From: JBMYYR01 sp049609625
Lineage (GTDB): Bacteria > Bacteroidota > Bacteroidia > Flavobacteriales > CAJXXR01
NCBI GenBank assembly: GCA_049609625.1
Contig: JBMYYR010000008.1
Span: forward strand, 1-46,405
Direction of reading: 5' to 3'
Length of the DNA: 46,405 nucleotides
Shown here: piece by piece, positions 34,600 through 42,618 of the stretch
Layout: each line of letters starts with the position of its first letter
Numbering within the stretch: the stretch's first letter is position 1
Position numbers and translations under genes: made by a program
Notes under the pieces: generated by a model
Told to the model about the DNA's origin: nothing
Databases searched by the model: none
What the model saw: only the letters and a program-made list of their open reading frames with translations

Positions 34600-36087
34600 A
34601 TGACACATCAGATTTCATCAGATTTTCTTTCAATCGAAACCATACAATCGATTATTTTTGAACAAAAACAGATTCAATTAGCCGATTCGGCGATTGAAAA
34701 CATTCAGAAATGTCGACGATATTTAGAAGAAAAAATAGCTCGTACCGACCAGGCAGTTTATGGAATTAATACAGGCTTTGGTTCGCTTTATAATTGTTCG
34801 ATAGACTCAGAAGATTTGGCTCAACTTCAGCGCAATTTGGTGCTTTCGCATGCTTGCGGAATGGGCGATTTAGTTCCCAAAGCCGTTGTGAAACTGATGC
34901 TGTTGCTCAAAATACAATCTTTGAGTTATGGTCATTCGGGCGTGCAATTAATGACGGTTCAACGTTTGGTTGATTTCTATAACGCCGATGTTTTGCCTGT
35001 CATTTATACTCAAGGAAGTTTGGGAGCTTCGGGCGATTTGTCGCCTTTAGCGCATTTGGCCATGCCACTTTTGGGCGAAGGAGAAGTTTGGTTTGAAGGT
35101 CAACGTGTTTCAGCCAAAAGCGTCCTCAAAACCAAAAATTGGAAGGCTATTGAGCTTCAATCCAAAGAAGGATTAGCTTTGCTAAACGGCACGCAATTTA
35201 TGAGTGCTTATGGCGTTCATAATCTGTTAGAAGCCAAAAGAATCAGCCATTTTGCCGATTTAATTGCCTCAATTTCTTTGGATGCTTTTGATGGTAGAAT
35301 TGAAGCTTTTGAAGCCTATTCTCATCACATTCGTCCACATCAAGGTCAGCTAAAAACTGCTGAGCAAATAATGGAATATCTTTCTGATAGTGAAGGCATT
35401 AGAAAAGAAAAAGAACATGTTCAAGATCCCTATTCTTTCCGTTGTGTGCCGCAAGTGCATGGCGCGAGTAAAGACGCCATTGAGTATGTAGAAAAAGTCA
35501 TTCTAACCGAAATAAATTCCGTAACCGACAATCCAAATATTTTTCCAGATGCCGATCGAATTATTTCGGCAGGAAATTTCCATGGACAAACCTTGGCTTT
35601 AAGTTTCGACTTTTTGGCGATAGCTGTTGCCGAATTAGGAAATATTTCTGAACGTCGGATTTATAAATTGATTTCGGGCGAACGCCAATTGCCAGCTTAT
35701 TTGGTGGCAAGTAGTGGACTCAACTCTGGATTGATGATTCCGCAATATACAGCGGCTTCCATCGTGAGCCAAAGCAAACAATATTGCACACCAGCTTCGG
35801 TAGATTCCATTGTGTCGAGCAACGGACAAGAAGACCACGTAAGTATGGGAGCAAACGCGGCTACAAAACTCCACAAAGTGGTAGAGAACACCCAGTCGGT
35901 TTTGGCTATCGAACTTTTGAATGCTTCTCAAGCGATGGCATTTAGGTCATATAAAACAGGTTCAACGGGAGAAATGCTCCTCAAAGCCTACCGCGAGGAA
36001 GTTCCTTTTATCAAAGAAGATTGTTATAATCATGAATTGATGCAAAAAAGTGTGGTTTTTTTACAGCAGTTGTATGTTGATGTTTGA
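34600..36087 (+). CDS. hutH: Histidine ammonia-lyase
   Basis: HutH eliminates ammonia from histidine to give urocanate. The 495-residue protein has the Ala143-Ser144-Gly145 triplet that cyclises to the MIO electrophile (SLGASGDLSPLAHL), the LSHACGMG segment with the histidine-selective SH pair, the N-terminal YGINTGFG tyrosine loop and the NGQEDHVSMG motif whose Glu favours histidine over tyrosine or phenylalanine. No hutU, hutI or hutG is near. It starts 7 nt after hisS, so the gene that charges histidine and the one that destroys it share a transcript. Confidence 0.94.
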   Translation: MTHQISSDFLSIETIQSIIFEQKQIQLADSAIENIQKCRRYLEEKIARTDQAVYGINTGFGSLYNCSIDSEDLAQLQRNLVLSHACGMGDLVPKAVVKLMLLLKIQSLSYGHSGVQLMTVQRLVDFYNADVLPVIYTQGSLGASGDLSPLAHLAMPLLGEGEVWFEGQRVSAKSVLKTKNWKAIELQSKEGLALLNGTQFMSAYGVHNLLEAKRISHFADLIASISLDAFDGRIEAFEAYSHHIRPHQGQLKTAEQIMEYLSDSEGIRKEKEHVQDPYSFRCVPQVHGASKDAIEYVEKVILTEINSVTDNPNIFPDADRIISAGNFHGQTLALSFDFLAIAVAELGNISERRIYKLISGERQLPAYLVASSGLNSGLMIPQYTAASIVSQSKQYCTPASVDSIVSSNGQEDHVSMGANAATKLHKVVENTQSVLAIELLNASQAMAFRSYKTGSTGEMLLKAYREEVPFIKEDCYNHELMQKSVVFLQQLYVDV

Positions 36088-36193
36088 TATCGAATGAAAT
36101 GATATTAGGAAAATGGCAACAAATTATAGGGTGATTGAATAGCATTCGGTAGACAGGCTCCTGTATAATCAAAATGACTAAATAAGAACTAAG

Positions 36194-36655
36194 ATGATAA
36201 AAGGACTTTTTGAAACACATTTATATGTAGAAAATTTAGAACGTTCGATAGATTTCTACGGCAAAACACTTGGGCTAAACCAATGCTATTATGAAGAAGA
36301 TAGAAGGGCAGCTTTTTTCTGGATAGGCAAAGAAAAACAATCTATGCTTGGCTTGTGGGAAAAGCCAAAAGAGGAGATTGATATTAGACATTTCGCTTTT
36401 GAATGCGAACCTGAATGGATACTCAATGAGTCTGTCCATTATCTAAAATCCAGAAATTTAAAATGTCGAAATTTTTTAAGAGATGGAACAGAAAGACCAA
36501 TGGTTTTTGTTTGGACTCCAGCTATTTCGATTTATTTTGATGATCCAGATGGACATTCTTTGGAATTTATAGGCATTTTACCTGGTAAATCTAAACCTGA
36601 AAAGGAAAAATCTGTTGTTTCTTATGAGGAATGGTTGGAAATGAATGAAGACTAA
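36194..36655 (+). CDS. VOC (glyoxalase/bleomycin-resistance) family protein
   Basis: A protein of 153 residues with the paired beta-alpha-beta-beta-beta modules of the VOC superfamily. The first module begins FETHLYVENLERSIDFYGKTLGL; the second contains IYFDDPDGHSLEFIG, which supplies the usual His and Glu metal ligands. The substrate cannot be deduced. It stands 106 nt after hutH and stops 8 nt before the assembly gap. Confidence 0.88.
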   Translation: MIKGLFETHLYVENLERSIDFYGKTLGLNQCYYEEDRRAAFFWIGKEKQSMLGLWEKPKEEIDIRHFAFECEPEWILNESVHYLKSRNLKCRNFLRDGTERPMVFVWTPAISIYFDDPDGHSLEFIGILPGKSKPEKEKSVVSYEEWLEMNED

Positions 36656-36663
36656 AGATTTAT

Positions 36664-36760
36664 NNNNNNNNNNNNNNNNNNNNNNNNNNNNNNNNNNNNN
36701 NNNNNNNNNNNNNNNNNNNNNNNNNNNNNNNNNNNNNNNNNNNNNNNNNNNNNNNNNNNN
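36664..36760. other. Assembly gap (97 N)
   Basis: A run of 97 N bases. The true length is unknown; it hides the start of the nucleotidyltransferase gene to its right. Confidence 1.
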
Positions 36761-36948
36761 ATCTTACTCTGAAAGGTAAACACATTTCATTAGCTCAATG
36801 TTTTGAAATAGAAACAGAATTAGATGATTTACTGCTTCCCTACAAAATTGATTTATCTATTTATCACAAAATAGAAAATCAAGACTTAATAAACCATATT
36901 GATAGAGTTGGCATTGTTTTATATACAAACAAAGAGCCTGTAGCGTAA
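36761..36948 (+). CDS. C-terminal part of an MNT-type nucleotidyltransferase (toxin-antitoxin like)
   Basis: The frame starting at 36763 is open from the gap to TAA at 36946-36948 and encodes 61 residues: LTLKGKHISL, then ETELDDLLLPYKIDLSIY and HIDRVGIVLY. This is the typical C-terminal half of the minimal nucleotidyltransferases (about 95-105 residues) that pair with HEPN toxins. The catalytic GSRARG-like motif would lie in the gap. About 35-40 codons are missing, close to what the 97 N could hold. No HEPN gene follows; only 51 nt separate its stop from the convergent gene on the other strand. If a partner exists it must be in the gap or elsewhere. Confidence 0.75.
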
Positions 36949-36999
36949 AGTCTATTTGTCTTTCTTCCTCCTACTTTAGAACTCAACATTAGTGAGTTT

Positions 37000-37392
37000 T
37001 TAGTGAGTTTTAAAATTAATTGAATTGACCACTTGGATTAACACATAGACTTCGGCAATCAAAAACGAAAGATAAGCGACAACAAAAGCATAAAGCATCG
37101 GTTTGTCTGTTTTGCCAGCCTCAAACACGTCCTCAAAACCAAAATACATCAAAATAATCTTCACAAAAACGAAAGCAAGATAGGCTATTGCAATCAAATC
37201 TTTGTGATTAGATTTCAACATTTGAGTGGCTATATACATACTTAAGGCAATACAGGTATGAAAGATATAAAGCACTTCCAGGCTATAAATTTCGGCTTGA
37301 GCATCGGTAAAAAATAGGATTTTATGAATACTGTAAAGTAGAGTCCCTAGGCCAATGAAGCCGAGTATGGTTTTGATATTATTTTGAGTCAT
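37000..37392 (-). CDS. Small four-helix membrane protein of the atp-operon head
   Basis: A protein of 130 residues with four hydrophobic helices (about 9-26, 42-60, 67-84 and 100-122) and no catalytic motif. Its ATG overlaps the AtpZ gene by 14 nt, so the two are translated together. In Flavobacteriales a small membrane protein of this type (I believe the DUF6168 group) stands between atpZ and atpB. Its function is unknown; help with assembly of the Fo sector is a guess from context. No atpB follows here. Confidence 0.8.
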   Translation of the reverse strand: MTQNNIKTILGFIGLGTLLYSIHKILFFTDAQAEIYSLEVLYIFHTCIALSMYIATQMLKSNHKDLIAIAYLAFVFVKIILMYFGFEDVFEAGKTDKPMLYAFVVAYLSFLIAEVYVLIQVVNSINFKTH

Positions 37393-37618
37393 GTTCTTGT
37401 TCTTTAGAAACGTTTAGAATTTGTCGAATGACATTGCCAATGGAGATAAAAATAGCAAGCAAACTGATAATTTTATACATCAATTCGTTTTCGTTGTTCC
37501 ATTTTGCATCAATCCATCGCCCCAATTGAGCACCTAAATAAATGATAATCAGCATCTGAAGCGCAATTCCTGAAAATCGAGCATAGATTAATACACCATT
37601 CTTTTTCTTGTCTGCCAT
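37379..37618 (-). CDS. AtpZ/AtpI family F0F1-ATPase accessory protein
   Basis: A protein of 79 residues with two transmembrane helices (about 10-28 and 46-65) joined by the loop LGRWIDAKWNNEN, which fits the AtpZ/AtpI family glycine- and aspartate-bearing turn (GxxxGxWIDxxW). These small proteins aid assembly of the c-ring or bind Mg2+. A TACTTTTG box lies 6 nt upstream of the start. The downstream structural atp genes are missing. Confidence 0.88.
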   Translation of the reverse strand: MADKKKNGVLIYARFSGIALQMLIIIYLGAQLGRWIDAKWNNENELMYKIISLLAIFISIGNVIRQILNVSKEQEHDSK

Positions 37619-37623
37619 AGGCT

Positions 37624-37631
37624 CAAAAGTA
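37624..37631 (-). promoter_or_regulatory. -7 box TACTTTTG upstream of atpZ
   Basis: On the - strand TACTTTTG fits TAnnTTTG and ends 5 nt before the ATG, which would give a transcript with almost no leader. No TTG is found 19 nt upstream, so this is tentative. Confidence 0.4.
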
Positions 37632-37741
37632 GTTCAAATAAAAAAATAATTTGATATTGAGGCTGTAAAATTTCAAAAGACTAGCCTCATTTTTTTATTT
37701 GGGTTGATGAGCTCCGAATGGTATAATTCCATCAAAAGAAA

Positions 37742-37780
37742 AAAACCTCAACAATCTATTATTTAGACTGTTGAGGTTTT
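37742..37780 (-). terminator. Terminator after tRNA-Val
   Basis: Twelve-bp perfect stem, on the - strand AAAACCTCAACA / TGTTGAGGTTTT, with a 15-nt loop and a following T run. It closes the exbB-exbD-tonB-folC-tRNA-Val transcript and would also work partly in the other direction. Confidence 0.9.
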
Positions 37781-37783
37781 GTT

Positions 37784-37861
37784 TGGTGGGCAATGAGGGA
37801 TTCGAACCCCCGACCCTCTCGGTGTAAACGAGATGCTCTGAACCAACTGAGCTAATTGCCC
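37784..37861 (-). tRNA. tRNA-Val (anticodon TAC)
   Basis: Read on the - strand, acceptor GGGCAAT pairs with ATTGCCC, discriminator A is at 37787 and CCA is encoded (37784-37786). The D stem is GCTC/GAGC, the anticodon stem TCTCG/CGAGA encloses TTTACAC with TAC at 37824-37826, and the T arm has GGTTCGAATCC. Its first base follows the folC stop codon with no spacer, so the 5' end must be made by RNase P from the folC message or a promoter inside folC. Confidence 0.97.
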
Positions 37862-39154
37862 TTATCGTTTGATGGGTGCAAATATACTACGCTTTTTTAG
37901 TTCTGCAAGGCTTTCTGAAAAAAAAATTGAAAAAAGTTCTGAAACTAAAAACATCGACCCAGCCACTAGAATAATGTCGTTTTGTTTAGCTACTGATAAT
38001 GATTGATTTAATGCGTGTTCTGGCTTAGCAAAAAACTCAAAATGGCTTAAATAACGTTCTCCCAAATCTTGAAGCTGAGTGGTGTTTAAGCTACGTGGAT
38101 TGTCCATTGGACTTAAATAATACCTCGCGTTTTTCGGCAATGCCTTAAATACGTCGTCTACAGATTTATCGGCAGCCATAGCCCACACGACATGGAGTTT
38201 GTTAAAATTCATTTGTTGCAGTTCGGCTTTCACCGTGTCTAAACCAGCCTTATTGTGTGCCATATCAAAAATCAAAAGCGGATTTTCCTGAAGAATTTGC
38301 CAGCGGCCTGGTAAGAAAAAATAATGTTGAGAGCGTGAAATGCCATCTAAAATTTGAGTTTCACTTAGTTTAGGTAGATTCTTAACTAACTGTAAACAAG
38401 ACAAATAAGCCAAATGCGCATTTGTTTCCTGAAACTTTCCTTTGAGTTGTGGCTGTAGTTTGGAATGTCTCTCAACACCCCACGCTGGAATCAATTCAAG
38501 ATCCAATTCTTGAGCTTTTTTCTTAAAAACAGGATAGGTTTCTTCATGAAATTCACCTAAAACACAAGTGGCTCCTGCTTTCATAATACCCGCTTTTTCT
38601 TCGGCAATTTTGGCTAAAGTATTTCCCAAAATAGCTTGATGATCAAGGGCAATGTTGGTTATTATGGTGAGGCTTGGTTGTTCAATAAAATTAGTAGCAT
38701 CCAAACGGCCACCAAGTCCAGTTTCCAAAACCAAACATTCAATACCTTTACTCAAAAAATAGGATAGCGCCAACAGCAAAGAAATTTCAAAAAATGAGGC
38801 GTCGATGTCTTCTAAGTGTGCTTTGTTTTTCTTCACAAAATCCACGACGTCTTGCTCGGGAATGTGCTCACCGTCGAGCTGAATACGCTCGGCAAAGGAT
38901 AAAAAATGTGGCGAGGTAAAAAGTCCAGTTTTATAGCCCGAGTGAGTCAAAACACCAGCAATCATACTAGCTGTAGAGCCTTTGCCGTTGGTGCCCGCAA
39001 TATGAATGATTTCGACGGACTTGAGTTTGGCCCGGAGAGGTTTACAGAGTTTTGAAATGGTTTCTAAGCCAGGTTTAAAAGCCGTTTTTCCATATTTTTG
39101 ATACATCGGAAATCGGCCAAACAACCACGTACAGGCGTCATCATACGTCAACAT
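37862..39154 (-). CDS. folC: Bifunctional folylpolyglutamate synthase/dihydrofolate synthase
   Basis: FolC adds glutamate to dihydropteroate and to folates, using ATP. The 430-residue Mur-ligase-type protein has the P-loop HIAGTNGKGSTAS, the SPHFLSFAERIQ segment, the ETGLGGRLDATN motif, the NIALDHQAILG motif and the C-terminal MAHNKAG (DxAHN) motif. Its ATG follows the tonB-like stop directly and its own stop abuts tRNA-Val. Confidence 0.96.
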   Translation of the reverse strand: MLTYDDACTWLFGRFPMYQKYGKTAFKPGLETISKLCKPLRAKLKSVEIIHIAGTNGKGSTASMIAGVLTHSGYKTGLFTSPHFLSFAERIQLDGEHIPEQDVVDFVKKNKAHLEDIDASFFEISLLLALSYFLSKGIECLVLETGLGGRLDATNFIEQPSLTIITNIALDHQAILGNTLAKIAEEKAGIMKAGATCVLGEFHEETYPVFKKKAQELDLELIPAWGVERHSKLQPQLKGKFQETNAHLAYLSCLQLVKNLPKLSETQILDGISRSQHYFFLPGRWQILQENPLLIFDMAHNKAGLDTVKAELQQMNFNKLHVVWAMAADKSVDDVFKALPKNARYYLSPMDNPRSLNTTQLQDLGERYLSHFEFFAKPEHALNQSLSVAKQNDIILVAGSMFLVSELFSIFFSESLAELKKRSIFAPIKR

Positions 39155-39961
39155 TTAATTAATCTTGAAGCTGTAAATAATATAGCCAACTTGAGATTTC
39201 CGACCTGCAAAAGGCGACCATTTAGTTTCTTTTAAAGCCTTTTTAATTTCATTCATTAATTTAGGGTCAGAAATGGTAGAATGTTGGATTCCGACACCTA
39301 AAACAGTCGTATTTCCGTTTTCGTCAACTTCAATTTTGGCCACTACAAATCCTTCTTTGTCAGAGGTGTAGTTGGGTTTCACTATCTTTGAGCTCGTTCT
39401 TCCATTTAAAAAATAGCCACTTCTAACAGCATTCGACGCGCTTATAGAGTTCATGTAGGCATCAAAATTGGCTTGATCGTCTTTACTTTGGTTAGAAACA
39501 GGATCGAAGTCCGCTAGCTCAGGAGTTTTCAATACATTTTTCTCTCCAGTTACAGCCTTACCTTGATCGAGAATACCTTGAGTTAAACGCTCAATTTCTT
39601 GACGATCTTTTTCGGCTTTTTCCTTTTCCTTTCGTTCTTTTTCTTTGCGTTCTTTTTCCTTCTGCAAAGCGATGGCGGCTTGTTTCTGGGCTAATATATC
39701 TTCTGCAGACGTTACAGCGTCTTCTTTTGTTTTATTTTCCTGCTGTTCAAGTGGTTTTGGAGCCAAATCACTCGCTTTGTTGGGTGTGCTAATCGGTTTA
39801 TTATTTGCCGTCGGAAATTCAGAAAAATTTAAAGCAATTGCGCCAAATTCTTCCACTTCTTTTGGTGCATTGTCGATGGTGCAAGAGCGGAACATCAACA
39901 GCAAAGAAGCGTGAATTAACACTGTTATAATCAAGGCTTTATAATTTGTTTGATTCCTCAT
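39155..39961 (-). CDS. TonB-like energy-transducing protein (TolA/TonB family)
   Basis: An N-terminal signal-anchor helix (about 7-24) is followed by a proline-, lysine- and glutamate-rich spacer including a KERKEKERKEKEKAEKDR coiled stretch (~100-125) and a C-terminal domain (~185-268) ending VGYIIYSFKIN, which fits the TonB C-terminal fold. Such proteins span the periplasm and pass proton-motive energy from ExbB/ExbD to the outer membrane. Its position right after exbB and exbD supports this. The start shares one base with the exbD stop. Confidence 0.88.
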   Translation of the reverse strand: MRNQTNYKALIITVLIHASLLLMFRSCTIDNAPKEVEEFGAIALNFSEFPTANNKPISTPNKASDLAPKPLEQQENKTKEDAVTSAEDILAQKQAAIALQKEKERKEKERKEKEKAEKDRQEIERLTQGILDQGKAVTGEKNVLKTPELADFDPVSNQSKDDQANFDAYMNSISASNAVRSGYFLNGRTSSKIVKPNYTSDKEGFVVAKIEVDENGNTTVLGVGIQHSTISDPKLMNEIKKALKETKWSPFAGRKSQVGYIIYSFKIN

Positions 39962-40362
39962 TAGTTCGATTCAATTTCTGTAGCCAACACCATATTGAGG
40001 TCTTGTTTTTGGGCAATATTCATCACGTTTACAAGTTCGTCAATTTGAGCTCTTTTGTCGGCTCGTACAACTACCGAACTATCGCCACTTTGCTGAATGG
40101 CTTCTAGAATAGAACGTTCCAATTCCTCAAAGTCCGCAATCGCTTTATTGTTGACAAAATACGCTCCAGTTTCATCAATATTTACGGTGGTGTAGCTTGG
40201 CGTCGAATTACTTTTTTGGGCCGATGGCAATTCAATTTTTAAGGCATTAACACTCACCAAAGTGGAGGTTAAAATAAAAAATATGAGGAGCAAAAACACC
40301 AAATCGGTCATCGAACTCATATTAAATTTTGGATCTACGTTTTGACTTGATCTAATAGGCAT
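39961..40362 (-). CDS. exbD: Biopolymer transport protein ExbD/TolR
   Basis: A protein of 133 residues with a single N-terminal transmembrane helix (about 17-37, MTDLVFLLLIFFILTSTL). The aspartate in SSMTDLVF is the protonated residue conserved in ExbD and TolR. The periplasmic domain follows. The ATG shares one base with the exbB stop and the stop shares one base with the tonB-like start. Confidence 0.93.
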   Translation of the reverse strand: MPIRSSQNVDPKFNMSSMTDLVFLLLIFFILTSTLVSVNALKIELPSAQKSNSTPSYTTVNIDETGAYFVNNKAIADFEELERSILEAIQQSGDSSVVVRADKRAQIDELVNVMNIAQKQDLNMVLATEIESN

Positions 40363-41096
40363 TAGTGGCGAGTTTTTGAGGTGAAATCGACAAATTCATC
40401 ACAATCACTTTCGAGTTTGAAGGCGACTTTAGACATTTTGGCAACCAAATGATTATAAGCAATATACGCCATAATCCCAACAATAAGACCAGCAACGGTA
40501 GTTGTCATAGCCGTATAAATTCCGTTAGAAAGCAATTCTAATTCAATTTTTCCGCCCGCCGTAGCCATATTATGAAACACGACAATCATACCAATAACCG
40601 TCCCCAAAAAGCCCATCATTGGTGCGGCACCAGCAATAGTTGCTAGCGTTGGAAGTTTAGCCTCCATGGCGTGAATTTCTTGATTGGCAATTTTTTCTAA
40701 TCGCTCAGTGCGCTCGTTTTCAGAACGATGCAATAGCTTCAATCCTTGAGCATACACTCGGCCCGTTAGGCTGTTGTGTCGTTCTGATAATTCTTTAGCT
40801 GAATCAAATTTTTCTTCGTAAACAAAGTCTTTAAAAGCCAAAACAAAACGTAAATCTTCTTTAGTTTCTTTGCGAATAGCCAAAAATCGTTCAACAAAAA
40901 TATAAACCGTTAGGATAGACAGTAAAAGTAAAATGGCAAGGATAATTTGACCTCCCAAACCTCCATTCTGAATCAATTCGACAATAGAAATGCTACTGTC
41001 TTGTGCTGCCTGGCCTGTTGTTTTGATGTTGTCTGTCTTGATGTTTTCAAGATGTTGTGTTTGTGCTTGCGCTGATAAAAAAAGTGTATTGAGCAT
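40362..41096 (-). CDS. exbB: Proton channel ExbB/TolQ/MotA family
   Basis: A protein of 244 residues with three transmembrane helices (about 52-72, 148-172 and 190-212). The conserved GFLGTVIGM and ATAGGKIELELLSNGIYTAMTTTVAGLI regions match ExbB/TolQ. It forms the pentameric H+ channel with ExbD. First gene of a chain of five without spacers. Confidence 0.94.
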   Translation of the reverse strand: MLNTLFLSAQAQTQHLENIKTDNIKTTGQAAQDSSISIVELIQNGGLGGQIILAILLLLSILTVYIFVERFLAIRKETKEDLRFVLAFKDFVYEEKFDSAKELSERHNSLTGRVYAQGLKLLHRSENERTERLEKIANQEIHAMEAKLPTLATIAGAAPMMGFLGTVIGMIVVFHNMATAGGKIELELLSNGIYTAMTTTVAGLIVGIMAYIAYNHLVAKMSKVAFKLESDCDEFVDFTSKTRH

Positions 41097-41148
41097 TATG
41101 AGTGTGATTTCTGCGGTCTATTAAAATGTGTGGTATTATTCTGAGAAT

Positions 41149-41156
41149 CAAAAGTA
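41149..41156 (-). promoter_or_regulatory. -7 box TACTTTTG for exbB
   Basis: TACTTTTG on the - strand, 53 nt before the exbB ATG, fits TAnnTTTG; no TTG at the usual -33 place. It is back to back with a + strand box at 41182-41189. Confidence 0.5.
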
Positions 41157-41181
41157 TCGATTTTAATTAAAAACTTATGTT

Positions 41182-41189
41182 TAATTTTG
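41182..41189 (+). promoter_or_regulatory. -7 box TAATTTTG for the PIG-V-like gene
   Basis: TAATTTTG fits TAnnTTTG. It would give a leader of about 110 nt before the ATG at 41307. The -33 element is weak. Confidence 0.45.
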
Positions 41190-41306
41190 CTATTTTTCAC
41201 AATAATTGATTGGCGTTTTTTTTCATGCGCAAATCCATTCCCGCCCACAAAAGAAATATTTTGGGGCTTTAGCGCGGTTGCATCGGGGTTTGAACATTTT
41301 GATTTA

Positions 41307-42533
41307 ATGAACACATTTTCCACCAACACGCAGCAACACTTGTATGCGTTTCTGCTTTATACCTCTACTATAATTGTAGGGTTTGCCTTGTGTTTTTATT
41401 TTTCATCACCTAAAATGATTGACGAAAATCAACTTCTACATTTTGATGCCCAGCATTATTTTGACATTAAAAACATAGGTTATGAGGGCTTTAGAATTGC
41501 TTTTTTTCCATTATTTCCTTTGCTTTGGAAATATCTAAGCCTCACTGTTTTTGGCATTATTTTTTTTAACTTTTCAATGTTTATAATTTCATTTTTTGCC
41601 TTAATTAAAACATTAAGAATCTATTCTTTAAACCTTATTTTACTGATGCTTTCGGTACCAAGTTTTATGTTTTTCTACCTTCCCTATTCCGACGCGCTTT
41701 TCTTTTGTACTTCTACACTCATTCTAATAGGCCTCCATAAAAACATATTACATTTGGTGCTGCTGGGACTTTTTTTATCAAGCCTTTCTCGACCTTCTGT
41801 TAGTATACTTTTGCCTGCTCTTTTTATAGTCGAATTTTTTTCATCTTCGAGCATTAAAACAAAATTAATAAAAAGCTTAGCCTATAGTTTGACTTCTCTA
41901 TTTGGACTTTTTTTAGTGGGCTGGATTCAATACCTAGACACAAATGAATGGTTTAAGTTTTTTGAAATTCAAAAACTTTGGGGCAACACGCTGCAAGTTC
42001 CCAAACTGCCTTTAAGGTCATGGGGAGGTGGATTTATGGCAAAAATTGATGGAATAGCCCTTCTGATAGGTTCAATTTCTGGATTTATACTTATTTTTTA
42101 CATTAAAAAATATGTTACCAACCGAATAGCTGTACCAAAGGTCCTTATTTTTTCATTAGCCTATTTGGGCGGCATGACCTTAGCTGTGTTGTTGTTTAGA
42201 GGAGGAAGCTTGTTTAGTTTAAATCGTTTTCTTTTTTGTAGTCCCTGTATTCTTGTGCTTCTATATTATTTTCAAAAATCGACTTATCTGATTGATTATA
42301 AGAAAATTATGATTCATTTTTTGATGCTTAGTTTATTCTGGCTCTTGTTCCATTCCTATATACACATCATCGTTTTCATTCAATATGGCTTGGCTTCTAT
42401 TTATGTCTTGCTTCTGCTTAGCCTAAAACATTGCGCGCTAAAAACGTATAGTATTTGGCTGTTAATCATTATAAATTTCGGTTTTCAATTTCTTTTATTT
42501 AGTCGATTTATCAACAAGTTTTGGGTGGCCTAA
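41307..42533 (+). CDS. Polytopic membrane mannosyltransferase, PIG-V-like
   Basis: A protein of 408 residues from the ATG at 41307, with about ten hydrophobic helices. The N-terminal motif HFDAQHYFDIKNIGY followed by AFFPLFPLLWK is the pattern of the PIG-V/GPI-mannosyltransferase-2-like family, in which the aspartate of DAxHY is catalytic and a polyprenyl-phosphate sugar is the donor. In bacteria such enzymes decorate glycans or lipids at the membrane; the acceptor here is unknown. An open extension to a TTG at 41187 starts inside the promoter box and lacks any better start, so I do not use it. Confidence 0.82.
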   Translation: MNTFSTNTQQHLYAFLLYTSTIIVGFALCFYFSSPKMIDENQLLHFDAQHYFDIKNIGYEGFRIAFFPLFPLLWKYLSLTVFGIIFFNFSMFIISFFALIKTLRIYSLNLILLMLSVPSFMFFYLPYSDALFFCTSTLILIGLHKNILHLVLLGLFLSSLSRPSVSILLPALFIVEFFSSSSIKTKLIKSLAYSLTSLFGLFLVGWIQYLDTNEWFKFFEIQKLWGNTLQVPKLPLRSWGGGFMAKIDGIALLIGSISGFILIFYIKKYVTNRIAVPKVLIFSLAYLGGMTLAVLLFRGGSLFSLNRFLFCSPCILVLLYYFQKSTYLIDYKKIMIHFLMLSLFWLLFHSYIHIIVFIQYGLASIYVLLLLSLKHCALKTYSIWLLIIINFGFQFLLFSRFINKFWVA

Positions 42534-42562
42534 ACGACCTCTGTTCATTAAAAAAAATAACC

Positions 42563-42570
42563 TAACTTTG
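42563..42570 (+). promoter_or_regulatory. -7 box TAACTTTG for the RemB/Wzi-like gene
   Basis: TAACTTTG fits TAnnTTTG, with CTG (one mismatch to TTG) 19 nt upstream at 42541-42543. The transcript would begin at or inside a hairpin at 42571-42591. Confidence 0.6.
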
Positions 42571-42618
42571 AGCCTTTAACAAAAAAAGGCTACTGATGCT
42601 TTTTCTAAATCTCATTCT

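Noticed and set aside
37659..37688. GAGGCT / AGCCTC inverted repeat followed by T bases on the + strand
   Set aside because: Only 6 bp with an 18-nt loop, and no + strand transcript is expected there.
39605..39670. Repetitive KERKEKERKEK coding stretch as a possible DNA repeat
   Set aside because: It is the usual low-complexity coiled spacer of a TonB/TolA protein.
41096..41329. A 77-codon - strand frame upstream of exbB
   Set aside because: Spans both promoter boxes and the start of the divergent gene, and is basic and featureless.
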